DNA from: Micromonospora chokoriensis
Lineage (GTDB): Bacteria; Actinomycetota; Actinomycetes; Mycobacteriales; Micromonosporaceae
Direction: 5' to 3'
Assembly: GCF_900091505.1 (NCBI RefSeq)
Contig: NZ_LT607409.1
Location: forward strand, 6,696,001-6,760,000
Length of the DNA stretch: 64,000 nt
This document shows, in pieces, positions 16,477 through 25,255 of this stretch (position 1 is its first letter; each line of letters starts with the position of its first letter). The notes below the pieces were generated by a model. That model was not told the origin of the DNA, searched no databases, and was given only the letters and a program-made list of their open reading frames with translations. The translations under genes were made by a program, and so were the position numbers.

Positions 16477-16698
16477 GTGGCAGGAAGCGAGCCGGTAACG
16501 TCGCCGGACCAGCACAAGCCCGGGCACCGCAAAGCCGGGCAGATCGGCGCGGTGCTGTCGGCGCTGGCGCTGCTGGCGATGATCTGCGGCAACCACGAGG
16601 GCAGGGTCGAGGACCTCTGGCTGATCGGCCTGGCCGCACTGCTGCTGATCATCGTGATCGGCGACATCGTGCTGCGGCGCAGCGGTCTGCGCTCCTGA
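16477..16698 (+). CDS. Small two-helix membrane protein (DUF2631-like)
   Basis: 73 residues from a GTG with GGAAGGA 7 nt upstream. A hydrophilic start (HKPGHRKAGQIG) is followed by two hydrophobic stretches (AVLSALALLAMI and LWLIGLAALLLIIVIGDIVL) separated by CGNHEGRVED. The GNHEGR-x-ED core matches my memory of an actinobacterial small-protein family (DUF2631). Function unknown. It is convergent with the DivIVA gene across a strong hairpin. Confidence 0.75.
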   Translation: MAGSEPVTSPDQHKPGHRKAGQIGAVLSALALLAMICGNHEGRVEDLWLIGLAALLLIIVIGDIVLRRSGLRS

Positions 16699-16726
16699 CC
16701 CGACCGTCCGCCGGACGACCGGCCGA

Positions 16727-16775
16727 CGTACGCCGAGGGCCCGCCCCCACCCGGGGACGGGCCCTCGTCCGTACG
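16727..16775. terminator. Bidirectional terminator hairpin
   Basis: CGAGGGCCCG at 16734-16743 pairs with 16758-16767, and CGTACG at 16727-16732 pairs with 16770-16775. It lies between the convergent small membrane protein and DivIVA-like genes. Confidence 0.65.
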
Positions 16776-16782
16776 CGTCGGA

Positions 16783-17979
16783 TCAGCGCCCGAAGAGAAT
16801 GTCCTGCACGTCCTTGAGCGCGGCGTCCACCTCGGCCTCGAAGTAGCCGCCCGGAACCAGCCCGAACCGCAGCGTGTCGAGGTCCTTCGGGTCGACCGGC
16901 ATCGGGTTGCGGCGCTGCATCCCACCCAGCAGGGTCTCGAAGAACCGGTCCACCTGGTCGGGGTCGTACCCGCTGCCGAACCGACGGACCTGGAAGCTAC
17001 GGCGGATCTGGTCGACCCGGTACAGGTCGCTGCCGGGAGGACCGGCCATCGGCGGACCGACCATCGGGGGGCCACCCATCGGAGGGCCGCCCATCGGAGG
17101 GCCGGCGACAGCGGGCGGACCGGCCATCGGCGGGCCACCCATGCCCTGCTGGGGCAGCTGAGGCGGACCAGCCGGGCCCCGGCGCATGTCGCGCAGGTCC
17201 CGCTCGGGCATCCGGATCTCGGCGGTCATGTCGGTGCGGCCGTGCCGACCGGCCTCGAAGCCGTCGAAACGCGACTCGTCCGGCGGGCCGTACCCGCCGG
17301 GGGCGCGCTGGTCGTCCTGGCCGTAACCAACCGGCGCGCGCTGGTCGTCCTGGCCGTAACCAACCGGCGCGCGCTGGTCGTCCTGGCCGTAGCCGGAAGG
17401 GCCGGCGGGGAGACCGCGCGGCGGAGCGCCGTGGCCACCCATCGGACCGGGCCCCATCGGGCCGCCAGGGCCCATCGGACCACCGGGGCCCATCGGGCCG
17501 GGACCGGCCGGGCCACGCTGTGCGTCGTAACCGCCGCGGGGGCCGTCGTACCCACCCGCGAAGGCGCCGGTCGGCTCGTCGTAGCGGCCGTACCGGTCCG
17601 CGGGCGGGCCGGCCTGGGCGGGCATCGGACGCGGCGGCATCGGCGGGGCCATGCCCCGTTCATCGCGCATCGGCGGCCCCATCCGGTCCGGTGGGCCCAA
17701 CCGGTCAGCCATGCCGCCACCGCGCCCGGCGCTGTTGCGCTCCTCCAGCTCGGCCAGCTGCCGCTCCACCCGGTCCAGGTGAAGGTCGACCTGCCACTCG
17801 TCGTAGCCGTTGAACCGGACCCGGAAGACGACGTCGTGGACCTCCTGGGAGGCCACCGGCGCACCAACCTGTCGGCCGTCGAGCGTCGCCTCGACCCGGT
17901 CGAGGAAGGCATCCACCTCGTCGACCTTGTATCCCCGGCGGAGCGCCTTGCGCCGGAAACGCTGACCCTGACTCGCCAC
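16783..17979 (-). CDS. Protein with two DivIVA-type segments joined by a Gly/Pro/Met-rich linker
   Basis: 398 residues. The N-terminus (RFRRKALRRGYKVDEVDAF, then LDRVEATL) fits the DivI1A module, and a second copy lies near the C-terminus (IRRSFQVRRFGSGYDPDQVD, then RFFETLLGG). Between them is a ~200-residue disordered linker rich in GPMGPG and MGGPP. It holds three copies of the 11-residue unit GYGQDDQRAPV. DivIVA/Wag31 proteins mark curved membrane at poles and septa and recruit growth or division factors; a scaffold role here is inferred. GTG at 17979 has AGGAG upstream. It is 31 nt downstream of rlmN, probably co-transcribed. Confidence 0.75.
   Translation of the reverse strand: MASQGQRFRRKALRRGYKVDEVDAFLDRVEATLDGRQVGAPVASQEVHDVVFRVRFNGYDEWQVDLHLDRVERQLAELEERNSAGRGGGMADRLGPPDRMGPPMRDERGMAPPMPPRPMPAQAGPPADRYGRYDEPTGAFAGGYDGPRGGYDAQRGPAGPGPMGPGGPMGPGGPMGPGPMGGHGAPPRGLPAGPSGYGQDDQRAPVGYGQDDQRAPVGYGQDDQRAPGGYGPPDESRFDGFEAGRHGRTDMTAEIRMPERDLRDMRRGPAGPPQLPQQGMGGPPMAGPPAVAGPPMGGPPMGGPPMVGPPMAGPPGSDLYRVDQIRRSFQVRRFGSGYDPDQVDRFFETLLGGMQRRNPMPVDPKDLDTLRFGLVPGGYFEAEVDAALKDVQDILFGR
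17303..17401. repeat. 33-bp tandem repeat inside the DivIVA-like gene
   Basis: Three in-frame units start at 17303, 17336 and 17369, encoding GYGQDDQRAPV. The first two are virtually identical, which suggests recent expansion by slippage or unequal exchange. Confidence 0.8.
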
Positions 17980-18010
17980 TATGTCTCCTGGTCTCGTTCG
18001 CCACGCCCGG

Positions 18011-19168
18011 TCACGCCGGTGCCTCTCCGGCGCGGTCGGTGTTGGTGTCGTTGTCCTCGGCGGCGGCGAGTTGGCCACACGCACCGTCGATCTCGCGACC
18101 TCGGGTGTCCCGTACGGTGGTGGACACCCCGGCGTCGCGCAACCGCCGGACGAACTCCCGCTCCACCGGCTTCGGGCTCGCGTCCCAGCGACTGCCCGGC
18201 GTCGGGTTGAGCGGAATGAGGTTCACGTGGGTCAATTTGCCGGCCAGCAGCCGTCCGAGGAGGTCGGCCCGCCAGGGCTGGTCGTTCACGTCCTTGATCA
18301 TCGCGTACTCGATCGACACGCGACGGCCCGTCCGGGCGGCGTAGTCCCACGCTGCGTCCAGCACCTCGGCTACCTTCCAGCGCTGGTTTACCGGCACGAG
18401 TTCGTCGCGCAGATCATCATCGGGCGCGTGCAACGACAACGCAAGGGTCACAGAGAGGTCTTCGCTGGCCAGTCGGCGGATGGCCGGAACCAGGCCCACC
18501 GTGGAAACGGTGATGTGCCGCTGCGACAGGCCGAGCCCTTCCGGAGCTGGGCTGACCAGCCGACGGATCGCCGCGACGACCCGGTTGTAGTTGGCCAGCG
18601 GCTCGCCCATGCCCATGAAGACGACACGCGACAGCCGCGGCGGTGACCCGGCGACCACGCCGGAGGCGGCCACACCGGCCATGTAGACCGCCTGGTCGAC
18701 GATCTCGGCAGTCGACAGGTTGCGGGTCAACCCGGCCTGGCCGGTGGCGCAGAACGGGCACGCCATGCCACAGCCCGCCTGGCTGGAGATGCAGACGGTG
18801 ACCCGGTCGGGGTAGCCCATCAGCACGCTCTCCACCAGCGCACCGTCGTGCAGCCGCCACAGCGCCTTGCGGGTCGCGCCGTCGTCACAGGCGAGCTCGC
18901 GCACCGGGGTGAGTAGCGTGGGCATCAACCGCTCGGACAGCCGCTCCCGGGTCGCCGCCGGCAGGTCGGTCATGGCCTGCGGATCGCGGACCAGCCTCCC
19001 GAAGTAGTGGTTCGAGACCTGCTTCGCGCGGAAGGCAGGCTCACCCAACTCGGTGACCAGCGCCTGGCGACCGGCCAGGTCCAGGTCGGCGAGGTGCTTC
19101 GGCGGCATGGAGGCCCGGCGCGCGGCGGGGGCATCCGAGATGGCGGGGATCAACGGCAGGCTCGTCAT
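18011..19168 (-). CDS. rlmN: Dual-specificity RNA methyltransferase RlmN
   Basis: 385 residues. The radical-SAM cluster motif C133-x3-C137-x2-C140 (AGCGMACPFC) is intact, with the surrounding VCISSQ and ATGQAGLTRNL typical of RlmN. The protein methylates C2 of A2503 in 23S rRNA and A37 in some tRNAs in this family. The C-terminal Cys used for the methyl transfer intermediate is in IDGACGQL. A short acidic tail follows. Gene order after cdsA is the usual actinobacterial one. Confidence 0.95.
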   Translation of the reverse strand: MTSLPLIPAISDAPAARRASMPPKHLADLDLAGRQALVTELGEPAFRAKQVSNHYFGRLVRDPQAMTDLPAATRERLSERLMPTLLTPVRELACDDGATRKALWRLHDGALVESVLMGYPDRVTVCISSQAGCGMACPFCATGQAGLTRNLSTAEIVDQAVYMAGVAASGVVAGSPPRLSRVVFMGMGEPLANYNRVVAAIRRLVSPAPEGLGLSQRHITVSTVGLVPAIRRLASEDLSVTLALSLHAPDDDLRDELVPVNQRWKVAEVLDAAWDYAARTGRRVSIEYAMIKDVNDQPWRADLLGRLLAGKLTHVNLIPLNPTPGSRWDASPKPVEREFVRRLRDAGVSTTVRDTRGREIDGACGQLAAAEDNDTNTDRAGEAPA

Positions 19169-19272
19169 GGCTGGTCCAGTGTGTCACGCCTTCGACGGCA
19201 GGTGCCGATCCGGAGGTGCCGAACGGGCCGCGACCCCCGCAGCCGGACGACCGGAACGCCGTGATCCATGCC

Positions 19273-20706
19273 TCAGTTCACCACCGGCACCAGGACGGCC
19301 AGCAACAGGTAGGCGGTCGGCACGGCGAAGAGGATCGAGTCCAGTCGGTCCATCAGACCACCGTGGCCGGGCAGCAGGTTGCTCATGTCCTTGACGCCGA
19401 GATCCCGCTTGATCATCGACTCGGCCAGGTCACCGAGGACCGCCGCGCAGGACACCGCCACCCCGAACAGCGCACCCCACCAGGGGGCCACCTCGAACAT
19501 CAGCCACAGCAGCAACGCGCTGCCCAGGGCCGCCGCGGTGACCGAGCCGGCGAAGCCCTCCCAGGACTTCTTCGGGCTGATCGACGGGGCCATCGGGTGC
19601 TTGCCGAACGAGACGCCGGCCGCGTACCCGCCCGTGTCGGAGAGGACCACCGCGACCAGGGTGGCCAGGATCCGCATCCAACCGTCGTCGGGAGCCGCCG
19701 CCAGCAACGCCGCGAAGCCGGCGAGGAACGGCACGTAGACGGCGATCAGGGTGGCCGCCGTGAGGTCCCGCTGGAAACCGGCCGGACCGTCACCGAGCCG
19801 CCAGATCATCGTGCCCAGCACGGTGACGAGCAGCCCCAGGCTGAGCGCGTCCGGGCCGGCGAACCAGGCCAGGCCCACGGTCAGCACTCCGCCGGCGATC
19901 AGCGGCACCAGGGGTGGGTGGGCCCCGCTGCGGCGGACCGCGCGGGCCATCTCCCAGATGCCCACGGCGACCGCACCGGCGATCACCGGCAGGAACGCCA
20001 ACGGGTAGAACACCAGCGGCACCACGATCAGCGCGCCGAGCGCCAGCCCGACCCCGATCGCCGCCGGGAGATTGCGGCCGGCCCGCCCGTTGCCCACCTG
20101 CTGCGTGGCCGGTCGGTCGACGCCGGCCCGACGCCGACCCTTCGTCCGCCGACCGGCCGGCGGCTCCGGCTCGTCCACCGGCTCCGGGTCCGGCAACAGC
20201 TCGGCACCGATCGGCGCGAGCTGCGCGGTCGGGTACGCGTCGTCGTCGAAACGGACCGGACCGGACCGTTCCGGCTCGTCGTACCGAGCAGGCTCGTCGT
20301 ACCGGGCGGGCTCGTCGTACCGCTCCGGGCGGGTGGGGGCGGCGTCCGGACCGACGGGCGCACGATCACCGGGCCAGCCGGAGCGCCCCCGGTCCTCGTA
20401 CCGGTCGGGTTGGTTCCGCTCGTCGTCGCGCCGGTCCCGGCCGTCGAAGCGACCGCGCCGGTCACGGTCGTCGAAACGGTCCCGGTCGTCCGGGCGGACC
20501 GCACGGCCGCGCTCGTCGTACGGGCCCGTCGGGTGCGGCTCGGCGTACGGCCGGGTGTGCGGGTCGGCGTACAGCTCAGGACCGGCGGTGGGACCGCGGC
20601 TCCACTGGCCGGCGTCCAACTCCTGGTCGGGCCAGGGCAGCGCCACCGGGCGCTCCGGGCGGTCCCAGCCGCGAGGCTCGCTGCCGTAGGGGTCGGGGCG
20701 GGACAT
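19273..20706 (-). CDS. cdsA: Phosphatidate cytidylyltransferase with long disordered N-terminus
   Basis: 477 residues from the ATG at 20706. The C-terminal ~280 residues hold about eight helices and the CTP_transf_1 signature (SPKKSWEG through GDLAESMIKRDLGVKDM, HGGLMDRLDS), so it makes CDP-diacylglycerol from phosphatidic acid and CTP at the membrane. The first ~190 residues are disordered and rich in Asp, Arg, Pro and Tyr, with RYDEPA repeated three times around 20275-20325. Such extensions are common in actinobacterial cdsA but their role is unknown. rlmN follows after a ~100-nt gap. Confidence 0.93.
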   Translation of the reverse strand: MSRPDPYGSEPRGWDRPERPVALPWPDQELDAGQWSRGPTAGPELYADPHTRPYAEPHPTGPYDERGRAVRPDDRDRFDDRDRRGRFDGRDRRDDERNQPDRYEDRGRSGWPGDRAPVGPDAAPTRPERYDEPARYDEPARYDEPERSGPVRFDDDAYPTAQLAPIGAELLPDPEPVDEPEPPAGRRTKGRRRAGVDRPATQQVGNGRAGRNLPAAIGVGLALGALIVVPLVFYPLAFLPVIAGAVAVGIWEMARAVRRSGAHPPLVPLIAGGVLTVGLAWFAGPDALSLGLLVTVLGTMIWRLGDGPAGFQRDLTAATLIAVYVPFLAGFAALLAAAPDDGWMRILATLVAVVLSDTGGYAAGVSFGKHPMAPSISPKKSWEGFAGSVTAAALGSALLLWLMFEVAPWWGALFGVAVSCAAVLGDLAESMIKRDLGVKDMSNLLPGHGGLMDRLDSILFAVPTAYLLLAVLVPVVN

Positions 20707-20709
20707 CAC

Positions 20710-21085
20710 GCACCGCGACGGGGCGCGAGAACCACCACATGACGCACGACCACAAGCATCCCCTACACGCGCGATGTTCTCCGATTGACCGCCTCGACGG
20801 TCGGTCGACTCCCCTGGTTCACCACCCGGTGGCCGGGAATCCTGCCGAGCCTACTGCACTCGCCGGATCGGCACGGCGGACGAGGCACGCCGACGGACCC
20901 CGACCTGGTCGGCGGTCCGCGTGACGGCGGCGCCCACCCGGTCGGTACGCCATCGCGAGCGGAATCCGCAGTCATCGATCCGACTCGTCTCCTGCCCGAT
21001 CAACAACTGAGCCGGGCACGTCCGACGTGGTGCCCTGGGGGCGCGCCGGCTCCCGCCGGCGGGTCCGACGGGGAGGGACACACAC
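20710..21085. other. Intergenic region between cdsA and a secreted-protein gene
   Basis: 376 nt between divergent starts. It must hold the promoter of the secreted-protein gene and perhaps one for cdsA. A TTGACC occurs near 20786 but no well-spaced -10 follows. I see no ORF or RNA gene here. Confidence 0.4.
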
Positions 21086-21529
21086 ATGTACAAGACGAGT
21101 CTGACGGCGTTGACCGCAGCCGCCATCGTCCTGGCAGCGGGGGCACCGGCCGCCGCCACCACGGCACCCACCAGGATCACCATCGATCGCCAGGCGAGCG
21201 AGCTGTACCTGTTCGAACCGCCCCTGGCCGAGCCCGGCGAGGCGTACCCCGCGACCAGCGCCCGCGCCACCGCCCGCAACTGTCCCGCCGGCCCGCACCT
21301 CATGTCGGCCTCTCTGGTGCAGGACGACCTGCCGACGCTCTGGGCCACCTCGGGACGGGGCGCCGGCGAGATCCAGTGCGACGGTGGCACCGTCCAGCTC
21401 GCGATGGGCTTCGCGCGCAGGGATCCGGTGCTGCACCCGGGCCGGGCCACCGTCCGCTTCGCGCTGCGCGACGCGGACACCGGGGAACAGCTGGCGGAGC
21501 GCACCAGGACCGTCTGGATCCCCTGCTGA
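21086..21529 (+). CDS. Small secreted protein of unknown function
   Basis: 147 residues with a clear signal peptide (MYKTSLTALTAAAIVLAAGAP, cleavage likely after AAA). The mature part has Cys in RNCPAG, IQCDGG and the C-terminal WIPC, and looks like a compact beta-rich domain. I do not recognise a family; size and export resemble protease inhibitors, but no SSI motif is present. GGGAGG precedes the ATG. It lies on the opposite strand between frr and cdsA, which are usually adjacent, so it looks like an insertion into the conserved block. Confidence 0.75.
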   Translation: MYKTSLTALTAAAIVLAAGAPAAATTAPTRITIDRQASELYLFEPPLAEPGEAYPATSARATARNCPAGPHLMSASLVQDDLPTLWATSGRGAGEIQCDGGTVQLAMGFARRDPVLHPGRATVRFALRDADTGEQLAERTRTVWIPC

Positions 21530-21538
21530 CGTACGACA

Positions 21539-21571
21539 CGAGGCCCGTTCCCAGGTCGGGAACGGGCCTCG
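21539..21571. terminator. Terminator hairpin between secreted-protein gene and frr
   Basis: A 14-bp perfect stem (CGAGGCCCGTTCCC with its complement, 5-nt loop) begins 10 nt past the stop of the secreted-protein gene and 30 nt from the convergent end of frr. It can serve both. Confidence 0.75.
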
Positions 21572-21600
21572 GAGCGTCACACCCGACAGCGGGCGGATCG

Positions 21601-22158
21601 TCACACCTCGAGAAGCTCGGTTTCCTTGTGCTTCACCAGGTCGTCGACGCTGGCGACGTAGCGCTGGGTCAGGTCGTCGAGTTCCTTCTCGGCGCGGCGA
21701 CCCTCGTCCTCGCCGGCCTCACCGTCCTTGACGATGCGGTCCAGCTCCTCCTTGCCACGGCGGCGGACGTTACGGATCGCCACCTTGGCCTCCTCGCCCT
21801 TGTGCCGGGCCACCTTGATCATGTCGCGGCGGCGTTCCTCGGTCATCTGGGGAAGCAGGATGCGCAGCTGGCTGCCCTCGTTGTTCGGGTTCACCCCGAG
21901 GTCCGAGTCGCGGATCGCCTTCTCCATCGCGTTGATCTGCGAGTTGTCGTACGGCTTGATGATCGCCATGCGCGGCTCGGGGATCGCGATGGACGCCATC
22001 TGGGTCAACGGCGTGGGAGTGCCGTAGTAGTCAATGATGACCTTGGAGAACATGGCGGGGTTGGCGCGACCGGTGCGGATGGCGCCGAACTCCTCCTTGG
22101 CGTGCTCCACCGCACGCTCCATCTTTTCCTCGGCCTCGAGGAGGGTGTCGTCGATCAC
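21601..22158 (-). CDS. frr: Ribosome recycling factor
   Basis: 185 residues, the family's normal length. The sequence is characteristic throughout: EEKMERAVEHAKEEFGAIRTGRANP near the start, YYGTPTPLTQMASI, and DMIKVARHKGEEAKVAIRNVRR. With EF-G it splits post-termination ribosomes. It starts at GTG with GGAG upstream and follows pyrH by about 80 nt in the conserved rpsB-tsf-pyrH-frr order. Confidence 0.97.
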   Translation of the reverse strand: MIDDTLLEAEEKMERAVEHAKEEFGAIRTGRANPAMFSKVIIDYYGTPTPLTQMASIAIPEPRMAIIKPYDNSQINAMEKAIRDSDLGVNPNNEGSQLRILLPQMTEERRRDMIKVARHKGEEAKVAIRNVRRRGKEELDRIVKDGEAGEDEGRRAEKELDDLTQRYVASVDDLVKHKETELLEV

Positions 22159-22237
22159 CGGTCTCCTCGCCTCCTTCTGTGCTCGTCGTGGGCTCTGCTG
22201 AAAGTCGTCAGACCGCCGCCACCGCGATCGGCGGGGC

Positions 22238-23005
22238 TCAGGCGGTGATCAGGGTGCCGATCTTGTCGCCACCCACCGCGCGGATGATGGTGTCGTCACC
22301 CTGCGCGCCGAAGACCAGCATCGGCAGGCCGTTCTCCATGCAGAGGCTGAACGCCGCCGCGTCGGCCACCCGCAGGTTGCGGCGCAGCACCTCGGAGAAG
22401 GTGATCGAGTCGAGCTTGCTGGCGGTGGGGTCGATCCGGGGGTCGGCGGTGTAGACGCCGTCCACCCCGTTCTTGCTCATCAGCACCACATCGGCCCGGA
22501 TCTCCAGAGCCCGCTGGGCGGCCACCGTGTCGGTGGAGAAGTACGGCATGCCGGCGCCGGCGCCGAAGATGACCACGCGGCCCTTCTCCAGGTGCCGGAT
22601 CGCCCGCAACGGGATGTACGGCTCGGCGACCTGGGCCATCGTGATGGCGCTCTGCACCCGGGTCTCGATGCCCTCCTTCTCCAGGAAGTCCTGGAGCGCG
22701 AGGCAGTTCATCACGGTGCCCAGCATGCCCATGTAGTCGGCGCGGGCCCGGTCCATCCCACGCTTCTGCAGCTCGGCGCCGCGGAAGAAGTTGCCGCCGC
22801 CGACCACCACGGAGACCTGCACGCCGCGGCGTACCACTGTGGCGATCTGCCGGGCGATGGCTTGGACGACGTCCGGGTCGACGCCGATCGCGCCACCACC
22901 GAAGACCTCGCCGGAGAGCTTCAGCACCACCCGGCGGGCCCGCCCCGGCGGCGGTGCCGTCGGATCGTCCAGCTCCAGCGTCCGGTCACTCACAACCTGC
23001 GTCAT
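22238..23005 (-). CDS. pyrH: UMP kinase
   Basis: 255 residues. VVLKLSGEVFGG (ATP site), VVGGGNFFRG, GMLGTVMNCLALQD and FGAGAGMPYFSTDTVAAQRA are hallmark amino-acid-kinase-fold segments of bacterial UMP kinase, which makes UDP from UMP. The ~22 residues before RRVVLKL are an N-terminal extension. It is separated from tsf by a strong hairpin, so it probably has its own promoter or depends on read-through. Confidence 0.97.
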   Translation of the reverse strand: MTQVVSDRTLELDDPTAPPPGRARRVVLKLSGEVFGGGAIGVDPDVVQAIARQIATVVRRGVQVSVVVGGGNFFRGAELQKRGMDRARADYMGMLGTVMNCLALQDFLEKEGIETRVQSAITMAQVAEPYIPLRAIRHLEKGRVVIFGAGAGMPYFSTDTVAAQRALEIRADVVLMSKNGVDGVYTADPRIDPTASKLDSITFSEVLRRNLRVADAAAFSLCMENGLPMLVFGAQGDDTIIRAVGGDKIGTLITA

Positions 23006-23076
23006 CCGCCCCGCCCTTCACCACGCGCACACCCCGTGCGGCGCATACCGCGAACCTGCCGCTGCCGACCCTATGT

Positions 23077-23124
23077 GACGAGGAGGCCGCGGTGCCTGTC
23101 ACGTACACCGGCGGCCTCCTCGTC
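23077..23124. terminator. Hairpin between tsf and pyrH
   Basis: GACGAGGAGGCCGC at 23077-23090 pairs with 23111-23124 around a 20-nt loop. Position just past tsf suggests termination or attenuation within the rpsB-frr block. Confidence 0.65.
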
Positions 23125-23166
23125 GACGTCTCCTGCCCACGGGCGCCCAGGGCGCCCGGTGACGGC

Positions 23167-23994
23167 TCAGGCCTGGCCGACCTCGAACCGCACGAAGCGG
23201 GTGACCTCGATGCCGGCCTCGGCCAGTACCTGCTTCACCGACTTCTTGTTGTCGGCCACCGACGCCTGCTCGATCAGGACGTAGTCCTTGAAGAAGGAGT
23301 TCACCCGACCCTCGACGATCTTCGGCAGGGCCGCCTCGGGCTTGTTCTCCTCGCGGGCGGTCTGCTCGGCGATGCGCCGCTCGGACTCGACGATCTCGGC
23401 CGGAACCTCGTCCCGGGTGAGGTACTTCGGTCGCATCGCGGCGATCTGCATGGCCACACCGCGGGCGTCGGCGTCGCCGGCCTCGTCGGTCTTACCGGTG
23501 TACGACACCAGCACGCCAACGGCCGGCGGCAGGTCCTGGGCCTTGCGGTGCAGGTAGACGGCGGTGGTGCCCTCGACCTTGGCGAACCGGTTGAGGACCA
23601 GCTTCTCGCCGATCTTGGCGGACTGCTCCTGGATCAGGTCGGCGACGACCTTGCCGTCGAGCTCGCTGGCGAGCAGCTCCTCGGCGTTGTTGACGCCGGA
23701 GCGCTCACCGTGCTCGACCAACTGCTGGGCCAGCGCGATGAACGACTCGGTCTTGGCGACGAAGTCGGTCTCGCAGTTGAGCTCCAGCAGGGCCTTGCCG
23801 GAGTGGGCGACCAGACCGTTGGCGGCCGTACGACCGGCCCGCTTGCCGACGTCCTTGGCGCCCTTGACGCGCAGGATCTCGACGGCCTTGTCGAAGTCGC
23901 CCTCGGCCTCGGTCAGCGCCTTCTTGCTGTCCATCATGCCGGCGCCGGTGAGGTCGCGGAGCTTCTTGACGTCCGCGGCGGTGATTTGGGACAT
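23167..23994 (-). CDS. tsf: Elongation factor Ts
   Basis: 275 residues. The N-terminal UBA-like part (ADVKKLRDLTGAGMMDSKKAL) and the NCETDFVAKTESF motif that meets EF-Tu are intact. It exchanges GDP for GTP on EF-Tu. It lies downstream of rpsB with a hairpin in the ~130-nt gap. Confidence 0.97.
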   Translation of the reverse strand: MSQITAADVKKLRDLTGAGMMDSKKALTEAEGDFDKAVEILRVKGAKDVGKRAGRTAANGLVAHSGKALLELNCETDFVAKTESFIALAQQLVEHGERSGVNNAEELLASELDGKVVADLIQEQSAKIGEKLVLNRFAKVEGTTAVYLHRKAQDLPPAVGVLVSYTGKTDEAGDADARGVAMQIAAMRPKYLTRDEVPAEIVESERRIAEQTAREENKPEAALPKIVEGRVNSFFKDYVLIEQASVADNKKSVKQVLAEAGIEVTRFVRFEVGQA

Positions 23995-24080
23995 GGCTCT
24001 CTCTTCGGTGTTGAGACGGCGTGTGGATGGTCAGAGGTGCCGGTTACCCGGATCCGGGCGGATCGTGCCCGGCGTACCGC

Positions 24081-24119
24081 CGCTGCCCGCCGTTCGCGAA
24101 AACGGACGGCGGGGCAGCG
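24081..24119. terminator. Hairpin between rpsB and tsf
   Basis: CGCTGCCCGCCGT at 24081-24093 pairs with 24106-24119 with one bulged base. It may lower tsf expression relative to rpsB or mark mRNA processing. Confidence 0.5.
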
Positions 24120-24128
24120 ACGGTGCGA

Positions 24129-25019
24129 TCACTCCGCGGTAGCGGCCGCCGGCTGCTCGGTGGCGGCCTGCGCCGGCTGCTCGGCGGCGGGCTGCTCGGC
24201 GGCGGGCTGCTCGGCGGCGGCGGTCGACTCGTCGGCCTTCTTCGGCTCGAGCAGCTCGCGCTCCCACTCGGTCAGCGGCTCGTCGCTCGCGACACCCTCG
24301 GGCTTCTCGTCGTTGCCCCGGCGACGGCCGGAACGCGCGATCAGACCATCCGCGACGGCGGCGGCCACGACCTTGGTCAGCAGCTCGGCCGAGCGGATCG
24401 CGTCGTCGTTGCCCGGGATCGGGAAGTCGACCTCGTCCGGGTCGCAGTTGGTGTCCAGCACCGCGATCACCGGGATGCCCAGCTTGCGGGCCTCGTCGAC
24501 GGCGATGTGCTCCTTCTTGGTGTCGACGATCCACACCGCGGCGGGAAGCTTCTGCATGTCCCGCAGACCACCGAGGGTGCGGGTCAGCTTGATCTTCTCG
24601 CGGGAGAGCTGCAGGGTCTCCTTCTTGGTGTAACCGGCGGCGGTGCCGCTGAGGTCACCCAGGCCCTCCAGCTCCTTCATCCGCTGGAGCCGCTTGTACA
24701 CGGTCTGGAAGTTGGTCAGCATGCCACCGAGCCAGCGGTGGTTGACGTACGGCTGGCCGACCCGGGTCGCCTGCTCGGCGATCGCCTCCTGGGCCTGCTT
24801 CTTGGTGCCGACGAACAGGATGCTGCCACCCTCGGCGACGGTCCCACGCACGAACTCGTACGCCTTCTCGATGTAGTCGAGGGTCTGGCGCAGGTCGATG
24901 ATGTAGATGCCGTTGCGCTCGGTCATGATGAAGCGCTTCATCTTCGGGTTCCAGCGCCGGGTCTGGTGCCCGAAGTGGACACCGCTCTCCAGCAGCTGGC
25001 GCATGGTCACGACGGCCAT
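24129..25019 (-). CDS. rpsB: 30S ribosomal protein S2 with Ala/Glu/Pro-rich tail
   Basis: 296 residues. The body is typical S2 (VTMRQLLESGVHFGHQTRRWNPKM, GIYIIDLRQTL, VNHRWLGGMLTN, PVIAVLDTNCDPD). The last ~45 residues are an acidic low-complexity tail with AEQPA repeated several times, common in actinobacterial S2. The ATG has AGAGGAG about 10 nt upstream. Confidence 0.97.
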   Translation of the reverse strand: MAVVTMRQLLESGVHFGHQTRRWNPKMKRFIMTERNGIYIIDLRQTLDYIEKAYEFVRGTVAEGGSILFVGTKKQAQEAIAEQATRVGQPYVNHRWLGGMLTNFQTVYKRLQRMKELEGLGDLSGTAAGYTKKETLQLSREKIKLTRTLGGLRDMQKLPAAVWIVDTKKEHIAVDEARKLGIPVIAVLDTNCDPDEVDFPIPGNDDAIRSAELLTKVVAAAVADGLIARSGRRRGNDEKPEGVASDEPLTEWERELLEPKKADESTAAAEQPAAEQPAAEQPAQAATEQPAAATAE

Positions 25020-25051
25020 GGTTGGGGTACTCCTCTAGATCCCTGGTTGTC

Positions 25052-25074
25052 ACGCCCGGCCGGTGGCCGGGCGT
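25052..25074. other. Hairpin in the rpsB leader
   Basis: ACGCCCGGCC pairs perfectly with GGCCGGGCGT around a 3-nt loop, ending 32 nt before the rpsB start. It could be part of a ribosomal-protein autoregulatory leader, but I cannot match it to a known leader class. Confidence 0.4.
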
Positions 25075-25199
25075 CCTGGCGCCTGGTCGCCGGCCCATGG
25101 TGGGCCCGATCGAGATCGGGACCAGGGAGGCCGTCGCTCCACGACGATTCGTGAAGAGGGCGCGCGAGGTCGACCGCACGAGGCGGTCGCCAGTTGGCC

Positions 25200-25205
25200 A
25201 GTGTA
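25200..25205 (-). promoter_or_regulatory. Probable -10 box of the rpsB operon
   Basis: TACACT on the minus strand is a strong -10 match about 180 nt upstream of rpsB. No good -35 is seen at 16 to 18 nt. Confidence 0.4.
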
Positions 25206-25255
25206 CGCCCCTCACCCGCTCAGCCGCCCCGGGGTGCGCCGCGCCGTCCTCGCGT

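Noticed and set aside
20785..22248. 487-codon frame covering the frr region and the secreted-protein gene
   Set aside because: It conflicts with frr and with the signal-peptide-bearing gene at 21086, and has no domain or plausible start.
22954..24633. 559-codon frame antisense to pyrH/tsf/rpsB
   Set aside because: It crosses three certain core genes in antisense and resembles no protein; a product of third-position G/C bias.
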